Positions 22,421-33,551 of a DNA stretch of 64,000 bases are shown here, piece after piece. The stretch spans positions 23,695,036 through 23,759,035 of the forward strand of contig NC_092271.1 of the NCBI RefSeq assembly GCF_036320965.1, given 5' to 3'. The position numbers were made by a program, and so were the translations under genes. The notes under the pieces are model-generated. The model made no database searches. It was not told where the DNA came from and was given only the letters and a program-made list of their open reading frames with translations. Within the stretch, counting starts at the first letter, position 1. Every line of letters starts with the position of its first letter. The DNA is from Panulirus ornatus. Taxonomy: Eukaryota; Arthropoda; Malacostraca; Decapoda; Palinuridae.

Positions 22421-25199
22421 CACCTGATACAACACACTTCTGTGATTCTTCTGAACACATTTTGTGTCTTCTCTACTCTGCCTGAAGTTGATGGTATTTC
22501 ATTGTTTTGCAGTCAGTCTGAAAGTTACTGGTAATTCAAATTAATTATATTACAGTACTTAAAATTTTGTAATCAGTCTCTGTATCTGTAAGAAAATGTG
22601 TGATATTAACTCATGTTACCTATTTTGTATTGTGGGGTGAGGGAAAAGACAATATAAACATTTTTATATTGTCTACAGGATGAAATAAGCTGTTGAATAT
22701 GAACTTAGTTATAATTTTGAGAGAGCTCTTGCTCATTTTATAAATAATAAATGCAATAGACATTTTTCAGTATGTAGTATGTAAAAGTTGGTGAATGTGA
22801 GATTTGTAATGAGTTGAGGTAATACATGGATAAGGTTAAGAATGACCTGAAATATGGAAGAGATTTACTAAACTGGATTTGTAGTGTATAGTTTATTCTT
22901 TTCTGTGCGAGAGATGATTGATTTGGCACATGATTTCTGTGATGACAGAACAAAACACTCATGGAGAGAAGATAGTGAAAGGGAAAGAAATATCTATTCA
23001 GCTGTTTTGCCAGCATTAGAATCTTCAATAATAAGCCTAGTCATCAAATGAAACATTCTAACAGTAGTTGAGTAGCTGTACATTACCTTGTAGCACAGAA
23101 CTGTTGCAGCTTATTGCCACTAAACATAGATGAACAATATGCATGTGCCATACTGTATGGGTAACCTTAGGAAAATTATTTTCACAACCTTTGTAGACAG
23201 ACACTTTCATAAGCTGCAATTTACTAGTTTTAAGCAGAGGTTAACAAAATTATTGAAACCATTTATTACATAGAAGGCACATTATGTTTGCTGTCAGAGG
23301 GATAGTGAGAAATATGGTTCAGTAATGACCTAGCATGGTTTTATGAATTTTAGTCTCAAATATTCATCAGATGTGTGAAAAAAAAAGCATTAGTAACAAG
23401 ATCTTGAGCATTACTGAAGAATATTTTGGCTCTATGGTTTGAAATACCACTTGTTAAAGGGAAAAAGCATTTGATATGTAAAAAGATACAGAGACAGAAA
23501 AAGAAACATAAAGCAGAATTTACTTTAATTTTCTGTATTTCACTACAAGAAGATAATTGTTGAAAGATCTATTTTTAATACTGTATTTTTATCATCAGTA
23601 ACAGATGATATGTTAGTCTGATAAAAAGTAGTTGATGATGAAATGCTTTTACTCCTTTACATGAAAAAATCATTTGCCTTGCTCAGACAAACCAGTTTTG
23701 TTCCTATGTGGTAAAGTGTTTACTCTCATGTTCTTGTCATTTTTTAGCAGTGCTTAACATGAACTTATCGAAACAATGTATTAATAATTTGCATTTTGCC
23801 AATATAATATAGTACATTATATAATGTTGATAGTACATTATTTTGTAAACATATGAAACAGCTTGTAAGATAAGCATTTAAGGGGTCAGTTTGTACTGTG
23901 AATATTGTGTTTGTTAAACATTGATGAGTATCCAAAATTTAAAAGAATGTTCAAGTTACAGGTGAATAATAAAAGTGAATGAAGGTTAGAAACTTGGAAA
24001 TTATTTACATAATATAGCAGATTCAGCAAAGGAGGTTTATTGCTTATATGGATAGATTGTAAAGCATACTGTCTTTCAGCCATGTAAAGCATCATGACAC
24101 ATTTACCAAACAGGCATAAATAAGTAGTTTTTGAGCAGCTTCATAAGATGAGGGAGCAAAACATTTTGTTATAATTTTCTTTGGCAAATGCAAGAGGTTT
24201 CTTTCCTCTACTATCCTTTATCCAAAACTTCTGCTGTTAGTTTGTTGCTTGATAATTGTTTCTAAAAAAAATATATGGCCAGCATTACAATGTCAAGCTT
24301 GCTTGCTGAAATCACATAAATTATATACCAGACCTCTGGTAGGTGAACACTGCCAATTTTGAGCTTCTAAAATAGACTTGACTAAGTTTTACTTTTTATT
24401 TTCTAATTATTTTGGCATTTATATCATGTTTCGTCTTCCAACATCTGGAGTAAGATGACACGGTGAAGATGAGAATAAATTTGACTTTGTTTAACAAATT
24501 AAAGGAATAGATGCTTTCATTTTGTTGAATAAATCGTCCTTCAAAGCATATGCCTTCACTTCAAGAAGTATAATTATTCTTAGGAAACTCAAACAATACT
24601 TTTATAATATAAGTGTTGATGCAGGGAACAGATTGATTTAGGACATGGGTCCATTAAGACCCCTTAGATAAATATAAGAAGTTGTGTGATTGTATAGATT
24701 GTGATGAGATACGTATATGTTGACAGTATCTGTACTGGCATGATTATTTTAGGAGGTATAATCCCAGATAGCCACCATGAAACACATAATTCAACATATG
24801 CCTACTGATATGTGAACTATGTAGAATTACCAATTTTTTCTGAAATGGCTGACTTCGATTAAGTTTGTAAGATGATATGCATATAACTGACATTTTGGGT
24901 AGACAATCGAGAGGTGTCTCAAATTTAACACAAAGAGATTATATTTTATACATTACAGACAAGCACTACATGAGTTTAATTTCTACTTTTCACAGAAAGG
25001 TGCATCACAGCATTATAATTGTGGATGTACATTTCATGAAAAGTATGAACTCGATCTTGTGTCATAACCACCTAAAATTATCTATTTTTTGTTCTCGTTT
25101 TCCCTGATATCATCTGCGCTACTCATGTAATATATAGGTTATGTTTGTCCACAAACAAGACAATTTTATCTTGCCTGGAACGTGGAATGAACTAGATTT
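22421..25199. other. No gene seen
   Basis: AT-rich sequence lying inside the putative large intron 17470-28020. Short open frames only. No recognised repeat. Confidence 0.35.
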
Positions 25200-25442
25200 T
25201 CATCGACATGCAACGGGTTGCTCGAGGAGTAGGAAGAACGAGTGAAATTCTATAATCGGGTGAGTTACATGTAGTTCTCTACATATTGAGAGATGTCTAC
25301 TGTTGGAAGCCAATATCCGAACTTTCGCTCTGAGTTTCAGTTCTTCCATTGTTTCAACAGTTTTCTGCAATGGCTTATTAAAACCACAAGGATGTTTGGC
25401 TTTGAATATAGCTGCCATCCTTTCTTCGGTGACTACAGTCAA
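25200..25442 (-). CDS. Unassigned - strand open frame, protein-like composition
   Basis: An 80-codon frame, uninterrupted on the - strand, with a soluble charged composition (includes TEERMAAIFKAKHPCG and KTVETMEELKLRAKVRI). Chance is unlikely but not excluded. It begins right after an in-frame TGA and has no ATG before codon 9. It may be an exon or relic related to the frameshifted coding-like region just upstream on the same strand. Function unknown. Confidence 0.25.
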   Translation of the reverse strand: MTVVTEERMAAIFKAKHPCGFNKPLQKTVETMEELKLRAKVRILASNSRHLSICRELHVTHPIIEFHSFFLLLEQPVACR

Positions 25443-25604
25443 TCATTGACGTTATGGAGAGGGTCTTCAGGTTATATGAGATAATTTCTGTGCCTTTGGA
25501 GTTCATTTTCTTATTTTTATCTTCTGGATGCAACCTGCGTTGTTTACAGTCATTAGAATAGCCTATATTTAAATCATATTGTTCTCATCCAGTAAACATG
25601 TGAT

Positions 25605-26162
25605 TCATCGCCACTCTTGATTATACGTAGATCTGGTGAGATCATATCCACTCTCCCACCTGCTCAGAAAAGACTTCCCAACCAGACCACCATTGGCTTT
25701 TCCATATCCATTATACGTTTGCTCTTCAAGTTGGTACATGCATAGTGCATTCAACACTCCATCCCAAGGTGGCGACACAGACGTTCTCCCCTCAGAAAGG
25801 CAAACAGTAAATCCACTCGATACAGAATGTACTCTGCAGTCCCATTGACATCGGTTGAAGAAGTATAGGGTCATTGTCTTCATTACACACAGGTGCAAAA
25901 ACACGTCTCTTATCACTACACGGAGATAAAGATGACTGATCACAACCCAGTTTAAAGGCAACACGTGTGATAACTGAGATTCCTTAAGCTCATCATGGAT
26001 AACTTCTACATAAGTCTTACTGTACAACATAAGAGGTTGAAGGAGTGTGTCATGATTGAACTGATCAGGTAACACAGGAGAGTTTATTGCCCTCCTTAGT
26101 TGTGAGCGGTCACGCACTTGAATAATTAAAGTCACGAGGTGGTTTTGTCGTACCCCACTCAC
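25605..26162 (-). pseudogene. Frameshifted coding relic with a Kazal-like cysteine pattern; possible organic anion transporter (SLCO) fragment
   Basis: Read on the - strand, two overlapping frames together give GCDQ-SLSPCSDKRR-VFAPVCNEDND, then after a shift TLYFFNRCQWDC. The order C-x-(F)xPVCxxDxxxxYFxxCxxxC matches the extracellular Kazal-like loop of SLCO/OATP transporters, and the preceding GCDQ segment resembles the end of the transmembrane helix before that loop. The 185-codon frame itself is long for this base composition. Frameshift, stop codons and lack of splice structure suggest a pseudogene or retro-relic. The family call is tentative. Confidence 0.3.
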
Positions 26163-28020
26163 CCAGTAGAGATACCCATTCCAAACAATTGTTACAAAAA
26201 TAGTTTATACGAGAAGATATCTGTCTTTCGAATGATGTTTAACCGAGCACTGGCAAAATGTGGGGACAATCTAAGTGTTGCCGTAACAAATCGCTAAAAA
26301 TGTCATTTATCATATGTTCTGTTCTAGGGCCATTAATTAAATGTACCAGGGACAGCAATGAAAGATATCAGCACATGCATTTGCCCAGGATGCATTAGGA
26401 TATAACAAATATAAATGCATAACAAAACAGGCAAATATGTACATTTACGTAATTTGAATTATGAAACTACATAGCAACGGTACAATACACATGGATGTAC
26501 GTGTCGTCATTGTTAACCAGAAATGAATTGTATGTGTGGTCATTGTTAATTAAATGAATTGAGGAGTTTAAGACTTGGGGAGAAGTTTGTTTGAAGGGAT
26601 CTTTGATATGTGAGCAGGAAAAAAAGAAAATGTGAGCAGTTAAGCGGAAGCTCGTGCTCCATCCAGGTAGTCCTGCTCACGACGCTTTGTTTACTAACGA
26701 AGATATTCATGGACACAAACTTATTTTCTTCCTGTCACTTACACATTTTGGGGTGTTTCCCCTCCACTACATCACAACTGACACCTATAGCATCAAACAG
26801 CAGGCTCTGTGGATTTGTGACACTATGAATAGGATGTGTGTGTTGGTTTGGTCATGTTTGTCAAGGGCGCCCATTACCCTAACCCTTAGTGTAATGAAGA
26901 CAGTGCCAAACAGGACACCAGAAAGAACATATCATAAGTAAGTGCACTCATTTATATTACATTAGTAAGCTTAAATATGTTGATGTGCATGAATTATTAC
27001 TTGTTATATGTATAATTGTTTTTTGCATTCGATGTGTTTGTCGTAGTGGCATGGGTCAAGGCATTAATTTAAAAAAGATGCCTACTAAGTTTCAGATATG
27101 TAATGAAAATATTTTATATGAAGCATTTTTGCGTGGCATATACTTACAGTGAAGTCTCATATAATCTGGTATAGACCAGGGAAAGTCCATTATGCTAGTC
27201 TAGGCTTAATAGTAATGGTTACTTGTACAGGTAGAAGGTCGATCTCCAAGAGTTTATTGTATTGAATATATCTGAAATGTTAATCCTCCGAGTTATACAT
27301 AGATTAAAAACTTCACGACTGCCTTTTGATAGAAAGCCATTTATTTCTATTATATGGACAAGAAGGGGAAGTTTACAAATTTTATCACCAGTAAAGTTAT
27401 CCAATTTGCATAGACCTTTACTAATATTAATATTACAATTCTTTGTGTATTTGATAATAAAAGATTCAGTGATATTTCATGTGGTACAGGAGTTGAGTTA
27501 GTAACTGAGATGGCATTACTCCAGTCAGTACAATTACTATAATTTTTTTGTATGATTAAACAAGGCATTTGATTCTTGTCCTCTTCTTATACTATATTTA
27601 TGTTGCTTAAATCGTAAAACTTATCACAGTTTTTACATGGTACTCTTATAGATTCATCGTGCAAAATTTTCTGATGAGTTCCTTATTAAGGTATTCTTTA
27701 TAGTATTGTTGTTGCTGAAGGCAACATTTACATTAGAGGATTTAAGCAACATTATTAAGGAAAATTATTATTAAATGGGAGAACTAAAAGATTATTTGTG
27801 TCAAAGGGAGGTTTGGGTTAACTCTATATAAGATTATTTCTTTGCCAACTAAAGGGATTTATCAGTGAAAGATCTAGGATACTTTAACTTGGATCCAATA
27901 GAATATATGATGATGAGTTTCTTACTTAATATTTGAAAAAAAAAGTCTCACCATGTGTGTTGAGTAATGAGAATTCTTAAAATTTTCAGTTCACATTGTA
28001 GTTTGTTTTGTTGCATACAG
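26163..28020. other. No confirmed gene
   Basis: Several medium open frames lie at 26610-26941, near a possible acceptor (CCCTTAG at about 26885) and a good donor (CATAA|GTAAGT at about 26939). A short exon there would not keep the phase of the neighbouring putative exons. The rest is AT-rich and unremarkable. Confidence 0.3.
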
Positions 28021-28159
28021 GGTGGTGATGATTATCAGCATGATCTGGTGATACCTTACTTCCACTGCCATCATCATGACAAGAGCATTAGAAGCCTGTG
28101 TGTTGGCCCTGCAATACATTACAGGTTCTTGTTACAGTATCCTACATCAGACATTAAAG
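28021..28159 (+). CDS. Putative exon 4 of 5, unrecognised gene
   Basis: Acceptor GTTGCATACAG and donor AAAG|GTATTT bound 139 nt. Only one of the three frames is open: GGDDYQHDLVIPYFHCHHHD, then SIRSLCVGPAIHYRFLLQYP. The composition (HCHHH cluster, aromatic residues) is clearly not the translation of AT-rich intron. Phase 0 in, phase 1 out. Product not recognised. Confidence 0.5.
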
Positions 28160-28434
28160 GTATTTGTTTTGTTATTATGTACATTATCTGTACAACTTGA
28201 AGATATTTTAGAGTAGACATTTTATTACTGGAGGTGATATATGCCCTGAAATATATGTTGTTGTCCCATTTTACCATTTACATCATTCTTAGTGCCTCTG
28301 GTATTGATCTTGAGACTTATTCTACTTTTGCTTTCTCCAGAACCTTTTGATTCTTAGTTGAGTATTACCAGATATGTCCAAAAAATGTTATCACACTTAG
28401 TTTTCTGATGCATGATTTTTTTGTTTTGTATAGA

Positions 28435-28496
28435 CAGATGTATTGTACAGACTGTCAGGACTGAAAATAGTCCCTCTATGAGGATATATAGTTAAT
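28435..28496 (+). CDS. Putative exon 5 of 5 (terminal), unrecognised gene
   Basis: Acceptor TTTGTTTTGTATAG with a strong pyrimidine tract. The exon supplies the 2 nt needed after the exon ending at 28159, giving (D)RCIVQTVRTENSPSMRIYS and a TAA at 28494-28496. With the four preceding exons it makes a continuous 154-residue reading frame without internal stops. Confidence 0.45.
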
Positions 28497-28499
28497 TTT

Positions 28500-29895
28500 T
28501 CTCACCTTTTTCACCAGATGCCAGGCAGACTTAGTGTCTCTGGCAGTTGCTGTTTTTCCAATCAATCCTCTCCACAAGTTCCTATCCTTGTATGGTCCAC
28601 CCCTGCAGAGCATTGGTTCACATAGCAACATTTTGCATGCTCAAACTGAATATCTAATGCATATAACACTCAGGTGCCCTTTTACATTCTACTCTTCCAA
28701 CCCTTTACTTGTACTTGTTAGGCTTCAGGTGCTGTAGACCCTCCAAAATATACTTAACCCTATCCTCAGTCATTTTATTTCATTCGTTCACTTTTCTTAT
28801 ACTCTATAAGTAGGTTTTTATATCTTTTTTAATAAGATTCTTTCTTGATTTCACATGTATTTGTGGTGCTTTATCCCTAAAGCTCTTAAAGAACTAGTCT
28901 CTTCTCTTTTCCAAGTTAGGCAAATCTAAAGCCTTTATCCTTTTGTTGTAACTCATCTTTCTTAATTTTGATACCATCTTTGTTGCCTCTGAACCTTCTC
29001 TGTTTGCTAATTGTGCTTCTGTAGGTTTGATCACCAAGCTTAAGAAGCCTATTGTAGGATATGAACAGCTTGCTCAAATATTTCCTTAACCATATACTTC
29101 ACAGCTGTTCTACTATTTACCTGGAGACAGTTTGTCTCCTTAACTATTCTCATAATGAGGTACTCTGGTGAGAAATTAGGAATGATGTCAACTCCCATGC
29201 CATCTTCACACACAGAATCCTGGAGCTTATTTCCTATAAGATGATAATCATATAGAGGCCTTCTTTCACTTTGTCCCATTCTCATTACATCTGCTCACTG
29301 AATTTCATCGACCTTGTAGCAGACCAAGTTTGAAGTCTTTTTAGGTCCCATTTTAGGTTGATGCAATCCTCCTAGCTTTTCACTTCCCTCATGACCTTTG
29401 CATCTTCTGCAAACTTATTCAGGTAGGAGTCCATCCCTTCAGGTAAGTCATTTATATAGCTCAAGAAGAGTAATGGTCTTGGCTCAGAACCCTTTGGTAC
29501 TTTACTGGTCACTCAACTCATTTGGAGAAAGCTCCTCTGACGTGTCTTTTGTTCCCTTACTGTGAGAAAATATCTCCATCAGAGGAGTTTTCCCCCTTAT
29601 TCTTGCCTGGTAATCCAGCTTCTTAATCAGTCTCATGCAGTACATTGTCAGATGCTTTCTAGCATTCCAGATACAAACAATATACCCAGCCTTCCCCTTC
29701 GTGTAAGACAAAGCACACTCTTTCATAGAAATCTAAGAAGTTTATTACATATGACCTTTCCCAGAGAGTATGCTGCGTCTCATTTAGATAATTTGTCCTC
29801 TGTAAAAAGTTATCTGCCTGCTTTCTTATCATCTTTTCAAAAAACTTAATAAACCATACTTGATAGCAAGACCAGTTTGTAGTTCAGTGCCTGTT
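28500..29895 (-). mobile_element. CR1/Perere-like reverse transcriptase relic
   Basis: The - strand, in several frames, retains the family order: KMIRKQADNFL, DFYERVCFVLHEGEG, LECQKA (motif A region), MRLIKKLDYQARIRGK, a VTSGVPKGS-type motif B, FLSYINDLPEGMDSYLN, FAEDAKVMREV (FADD-type motif C degraded), CNVMRMGQSERRPLYDYHL, RIVKETNCL, KYMVKEIF and EKVQRQQRWY. I know this combination from invertebrate non-LTR RTs. Many stops and frameshifts; dead. The part left of about 28860 is assigned by contiguity only. Confidence 0.7.
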
Positions 29896-29899
29896 CCTG

Positions 29900-30000
29900 T
29901 TGATGGTTACCTATTTGTGATGTATAGGGAGGGAGTTTCACACTGGCACAACCCCATCTAGAGTATGTCAGTATTCACTACTATCATACAGGGGTCTTAA
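29900..30000 (+). repeat. Interspersed repeat T, copy 1
   Basis: TTACCTATTTGTGATGTA-AGGGAGGGAGTTT...CTACTATCATACAG here and TTACCTATTTGTACTGTA-AGAATGGGAGTTTT...CTACTGTCATACAG at 44900-45010 are clearly the same element. Length and class unknown. Confidence 0.6.
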
Positions 30001-30074
30001 TGAGAGAGATAAGGTGCAGTGTCTTAATGAGAGAGATAAGCTGTAATGACGTAATGAGAAAGATAAGCTTGGAT
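29994..30074. repeat. 27-bp tandem repeat, three units
   Basis: Units start at 29994, 30021 and 30048, built on GTCTTAATGAGAGAGATAAG; the third is slightly diverged. Confidence 0.8.
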
Positions 30075-30642
30075 TTTGGTGATAAAAGCCCAAGAGACAG
30101 TGAAATGAACCTAGCAGTTTACTTGGAAGAGTGTGTACAAGTGGGGCACAAGCCTGAAAGAAGGGGATATTAGCTAAACATTCTAGTGCAGAAGTTTGCT
30201 GACTACATTTGGGTAAAAGTCAGTTATCTTTGCTCGTAAATGTATATATGACTTTGTATAGTAGTGACTATGTATAGTAGTTTGTGGACTTGTTACCTCT
30301 ACATGATAGCTGGAGAGTGGATGTGTGCAAACAAGGCCATTGTTTGTGGGTTCCCATAAAATAACTCCCAAAATCAGTAAAAGCAGTTATGTATAAAAAG
30401 ATACATAGGACACAGAAACTTCCCTGACTGGCTGTTTGAACAGCATAAGATATTTAGGAGATAAGCATGCATGAAAGTGATAAAACCTCAAGGGACAGGG
30501 GGATGGACATTACAGTTCACTCTGGAAGAAAGAGTAGTCAAGTGAGGACACAAGCTGGAAACAAGGGGGACATATACGTAACATTTTAGTGCAGAAGCTT
30601 GATGACTACATTTGGGTAAGAGTCAAAGTTATCTTTTCTTTC

Positions 30643-30655
<13 letters not shown>
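30062..30655. repeat. Diverged direct repeat pair of about 190 bp
   Basis: Segments 30062-30250 and 30455-30655 share blocks in the same order: AGTGATAAAA-CCAAG-GACAG, GGAAGA-AGAGT, a GGACACAAGC-like block, TAGTGCAGAAG, TGACTACATTTGGGTAA and TTATCTTT. About 390 bp separates them. Probably an old segmental duplication or two copies of an unknown element. Confidence 0.6.

Positions 30656-30690
<35 letters not shown>
30647..30690. repeat. (TA)n microsatellite
   Basis: AT alternation of about 44 bp ending directly in the T tract of a truncated SR-1 copy. Confidence 0.9.
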
Positions 30691-30698
<8 letters not shown>

Positions 30699-30820
30699 TT
30701 TTTCCAAAAGAAGGAACAGAGAAGGGGGCCAGGTGAGGATATTCCCTCAAAGGCCCAGTCCTCTGTTCTTGGCGCTGCCTCGCTGATGCGGGAAATGGCG
30801 AATGGTGTGAAAAAAAAAGA
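30691..30820 (+). mobile_element. SR-1, 5'-truncated copy
   Basis: Starts in the T tract, keeps CCAAAAGAAGGAACAGAGAA to the tail GCGCTGCCTCGCTGATGCGG, then AAATGGCGAATGGTGTG, A-rich tail and (TA)n. Confidence 0.85.
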
Positions 30821-30844
30821 ATATATATATATATATATATATAT

Positions 30845-31087
30845 TCCCTGGGGATAGGGGAGAAAGAATACTTCCCACGTATTCCCTGTGTGTCGTAGAA
30901 GGCGACTAAAAGGGAAGGGAGCGGGGGGCTGGAAATCCTCCCCTCTCGTTTTTTTTTTTTTTTATTTTCCAAAAGAAGGAACAGAGAAGAGGTCCAGGTG
31001 AGGATATTCCCTCAAAGGCCCAGTCCTCTGTTCTTAACGCTACCTCGCTATCGCGGGAAATAGCAAATAGTATGAAAAAAAAAAAAT
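30845..31087 (+). mobile_element. SR-1, full-length copy
   Basis: Complete from TCCCTGGGGATAGGGGAG to CTACCTCGCTATCGCGGGAA and an A tail. It sits head to tail behind another SR-1, separated only by (TA)n (about 30821-30844). Confidence 0.9.
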
Positions 31088-31099
31088 ATAATAATAATG

Positions 31100-32905
31100 A
31101 TAATAATATTTATTTATTTATTTATTATACTTTTTTGCTGTTTCCCACGTTAGCGAGGTAGCGCAAAGAAATAGATGAAAGAATGGCCCAACCCGCCCAC
31201 ATACACATGTATATACATACATGTCCACACACGCACATATACATACCTATACATATCAACGTATACATATATATACATACACAGACATATACATATATAC
31301 GCATGTACATAATTCATACTTGCTGCCTTTATTCATTCTCTTTGCCACCCCGCCACACATAAGATAACAACCCCCACCCCCCTGCATGCACGCGAGGTAG
31401 TGTTAGCAAAAGACAACAAAGGCCATGTTCGTTCACACTCAGTCTCTAGCTGTCATGTATAATGCACCGAAACCACAGCTCCCTTTCCACATCCAGGCCC
31501 CACAAAACTTTCCATGGTTTACCCCAGATGCTTCACATGCCCTGGTTCAGTCCATTGACAGCACGTCGACCCTGGTATACCACATCATTCCAATTCACTC
31601 TATTCCTTGCATGCCTTTCACCCTCCTGTATGTTCAGGCCCCAATCGCTCAAAATCTTTTTCACTCCCATCTTTCCACCTCAGGTTTGATCTCCCACTTC
31701 TCCTTGTTCCCTCCACCTCTGACACATATATCCTCTTTGTCAATCTTTCCTCACTCATTCTCTCAATGTGACCAAACCATTTCAATACACCCTCTTCTGC
31801 TCTCTCAACCACACTCTTTTCATTACCACACATCTCTCTTACTCTTTTATTACTTACTCGATCACACCACCATGCACCACATATTGTCTACAAACATCTC
31901 ATTTCCAACACATCCACCCTCCTCCGCCCTATCTATAGCCCACGCCTCGCAACCATATAACTTTGTTGAAACCACTATTTCTTGAAACATACCCATTTTT
32001 GCTTTCGAAGATAATGTTCTCGCCTTCCACACATTTTCAATACTCCCAGAACCTTTGCCCCCTCCTCCACCCTTTGACTCACTTACACTTCCATGATTCC
32101 ATCCACTGCCAAATCCACTCCCAGAGATCTAAAACACTTCACTTCCTCCAGTTTTTCTCCATTCAAACTTACCTACCAATTAACTTGTCCCTCAACCCTA
32201 CTGTACCTAATAACCTCGCTCTTATTCACATTTACTCTCAGCTTTCTTCTTACGCACACTTTACTAGACTCAGTCACCAGCTTCTGCAGTTTCTCACCCA
32301 AATCAGCCACCAGCGCTATATCATCAGTGAACAACAACTGATTCACTTCCCAAGCCCTCTCATCCTCAACAGACTGCATACTTGTCCCTCTCTCCAAAAC
32401 TCTTGCATTCACCTACTTAACAACCCCATCCATAAATAAATTAAACAACCATGGAGACATCACACACCCCTGCCGCAAACTGAGAACCAATCACTTTCCT
32501 CTCTTCCTACTCGTACACATGCCTTACATCCTTGATAAAAACTTTTCACTGCTAGCAACTTGCCTCCCATACCATATACTCTAAATACCTTTCACAGAGC
32601 ATCACTATCAACTCTATCATATGCCTTCTCCAGGTCCATAAATGCTACATACAAATCTATTTGTTTTTCTAAGTATTTCTCACTTACATTCTTCAAAGCA
32701 AACACCTGATCCACACATCCTCTACCCCTTCTGAAACTACACTGCTCTTCCTCAGTCTGATGCTCTGTACATGCCTTGACCCTGTCGATCAATACTCTCA
32801 AATGTAATTTCCCAGGAATACTCAACAAACTTATACCTCTGTAATTTGAACACTCACCTTTATCCCCTTTGCCTTTTTACAATGGCACTATGCATGCATT
32901 CCACT
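31100..32905 (-). mobile_element. LINE-A copy, older, long 3' UTR, ORF broken
   Basis: The longest old copy: tail and long 3' UTR (31100-31600), then the C-terminal region in pieces (WFGHIERMSEERLTKR around 31750), FTDDIAL in place of FADDTAL near 32310, DLEKAYDRVD around 32620 and LLSIPGKLHLRV near 32820. Frameshifts, a small deletion near 32480 and a changed active-site residue (FTDD) show it is inactive. It ends about 20 bp after the GTACAATGGCACTATGCATG-type block. Confidence 0.85.
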
Positions 32906-33180
32906 AAAGTCATAGTTGGGAGGACTATGCTGTCCCTTAATCCTCTCCTTACTTTCATTCTTACACCTCTACCCTTCATTATTCTATTAAGGGACCCAAT
33001 GACTTTTCTACCCTGTACTGCTCTCTCTCTCGTCTCTCCTTCCATATCAGCATTCTTACCCAAGACAGCTCCCAAATACTTAAATTCCCTCACTTCTTCC
33101 AGTCTTTCCCCCCATATTACTTTCTCTCAGAGCCAGAACATCCGATTTCTCTCCCCAGACATATTACCTTTCTTCTAGTT
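32906..33180 (-). mobile_element. Second RT family (LINE-B), fragment
   Basis: The - strand reads REFKYLGAVLGKNADMEGE, then RERAVQGRKVIGSLNRIMKG and a LRDSIVLPTM segment: a post-RT region related in layout to LINE-A (FRYLGV...KILGAL...VVPTM) but clearly a different family. It joins LINE-A sequence at about 32905 in the same orientation, so the two look like one hybrid unit or a nested insertion. Confidence 0.65.
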
Positions 33181-33539
33181 ACATTCATGCACATTCATTC
33201 ACCCCAAATAGAGCCTTCAAGGAGGATGAGACTCCTCCCCTAGCTCCTCCTTGTGTTCCCAGTCTTAGAAACTGATATAAAAAGAGGGGTATTTCTATCC
33301 TCCTATTCCTGGCCCTTTTTATCATAGTCTCCTTACATGACATGTAGGGAATATGAGGGTAATGATCTTCCTCAAGGATGCTGTATACATTAGTTTAAAA
33401 TGTTTTACAATAGTAAAGAAAGCTTAAGACAAGCAGGTAATTACATAACTACATAGACAACATATGAAAGTATATGATCACAAAGTTTGTTAGTTCTTCC
33501 CTGAAAATGTGAGAATTTACTAATAAAATTGTTGCATTT
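33181..33539. other. No gene seen
   Basis: Unique-looking spacer up to the target site of the LINE-A copy that follows. Confidence 0.4.
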
Positions 33540-33551
33540 ATGATCAGATGT

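Noticed and set aside
26654..26941. Open frames near 26.7 kb as an exon between 17469 and 28021
   Set aside because: The only splice-bounded piece (about 26886-26939) gives a stop or the wrong phase when joined to either neighbour.
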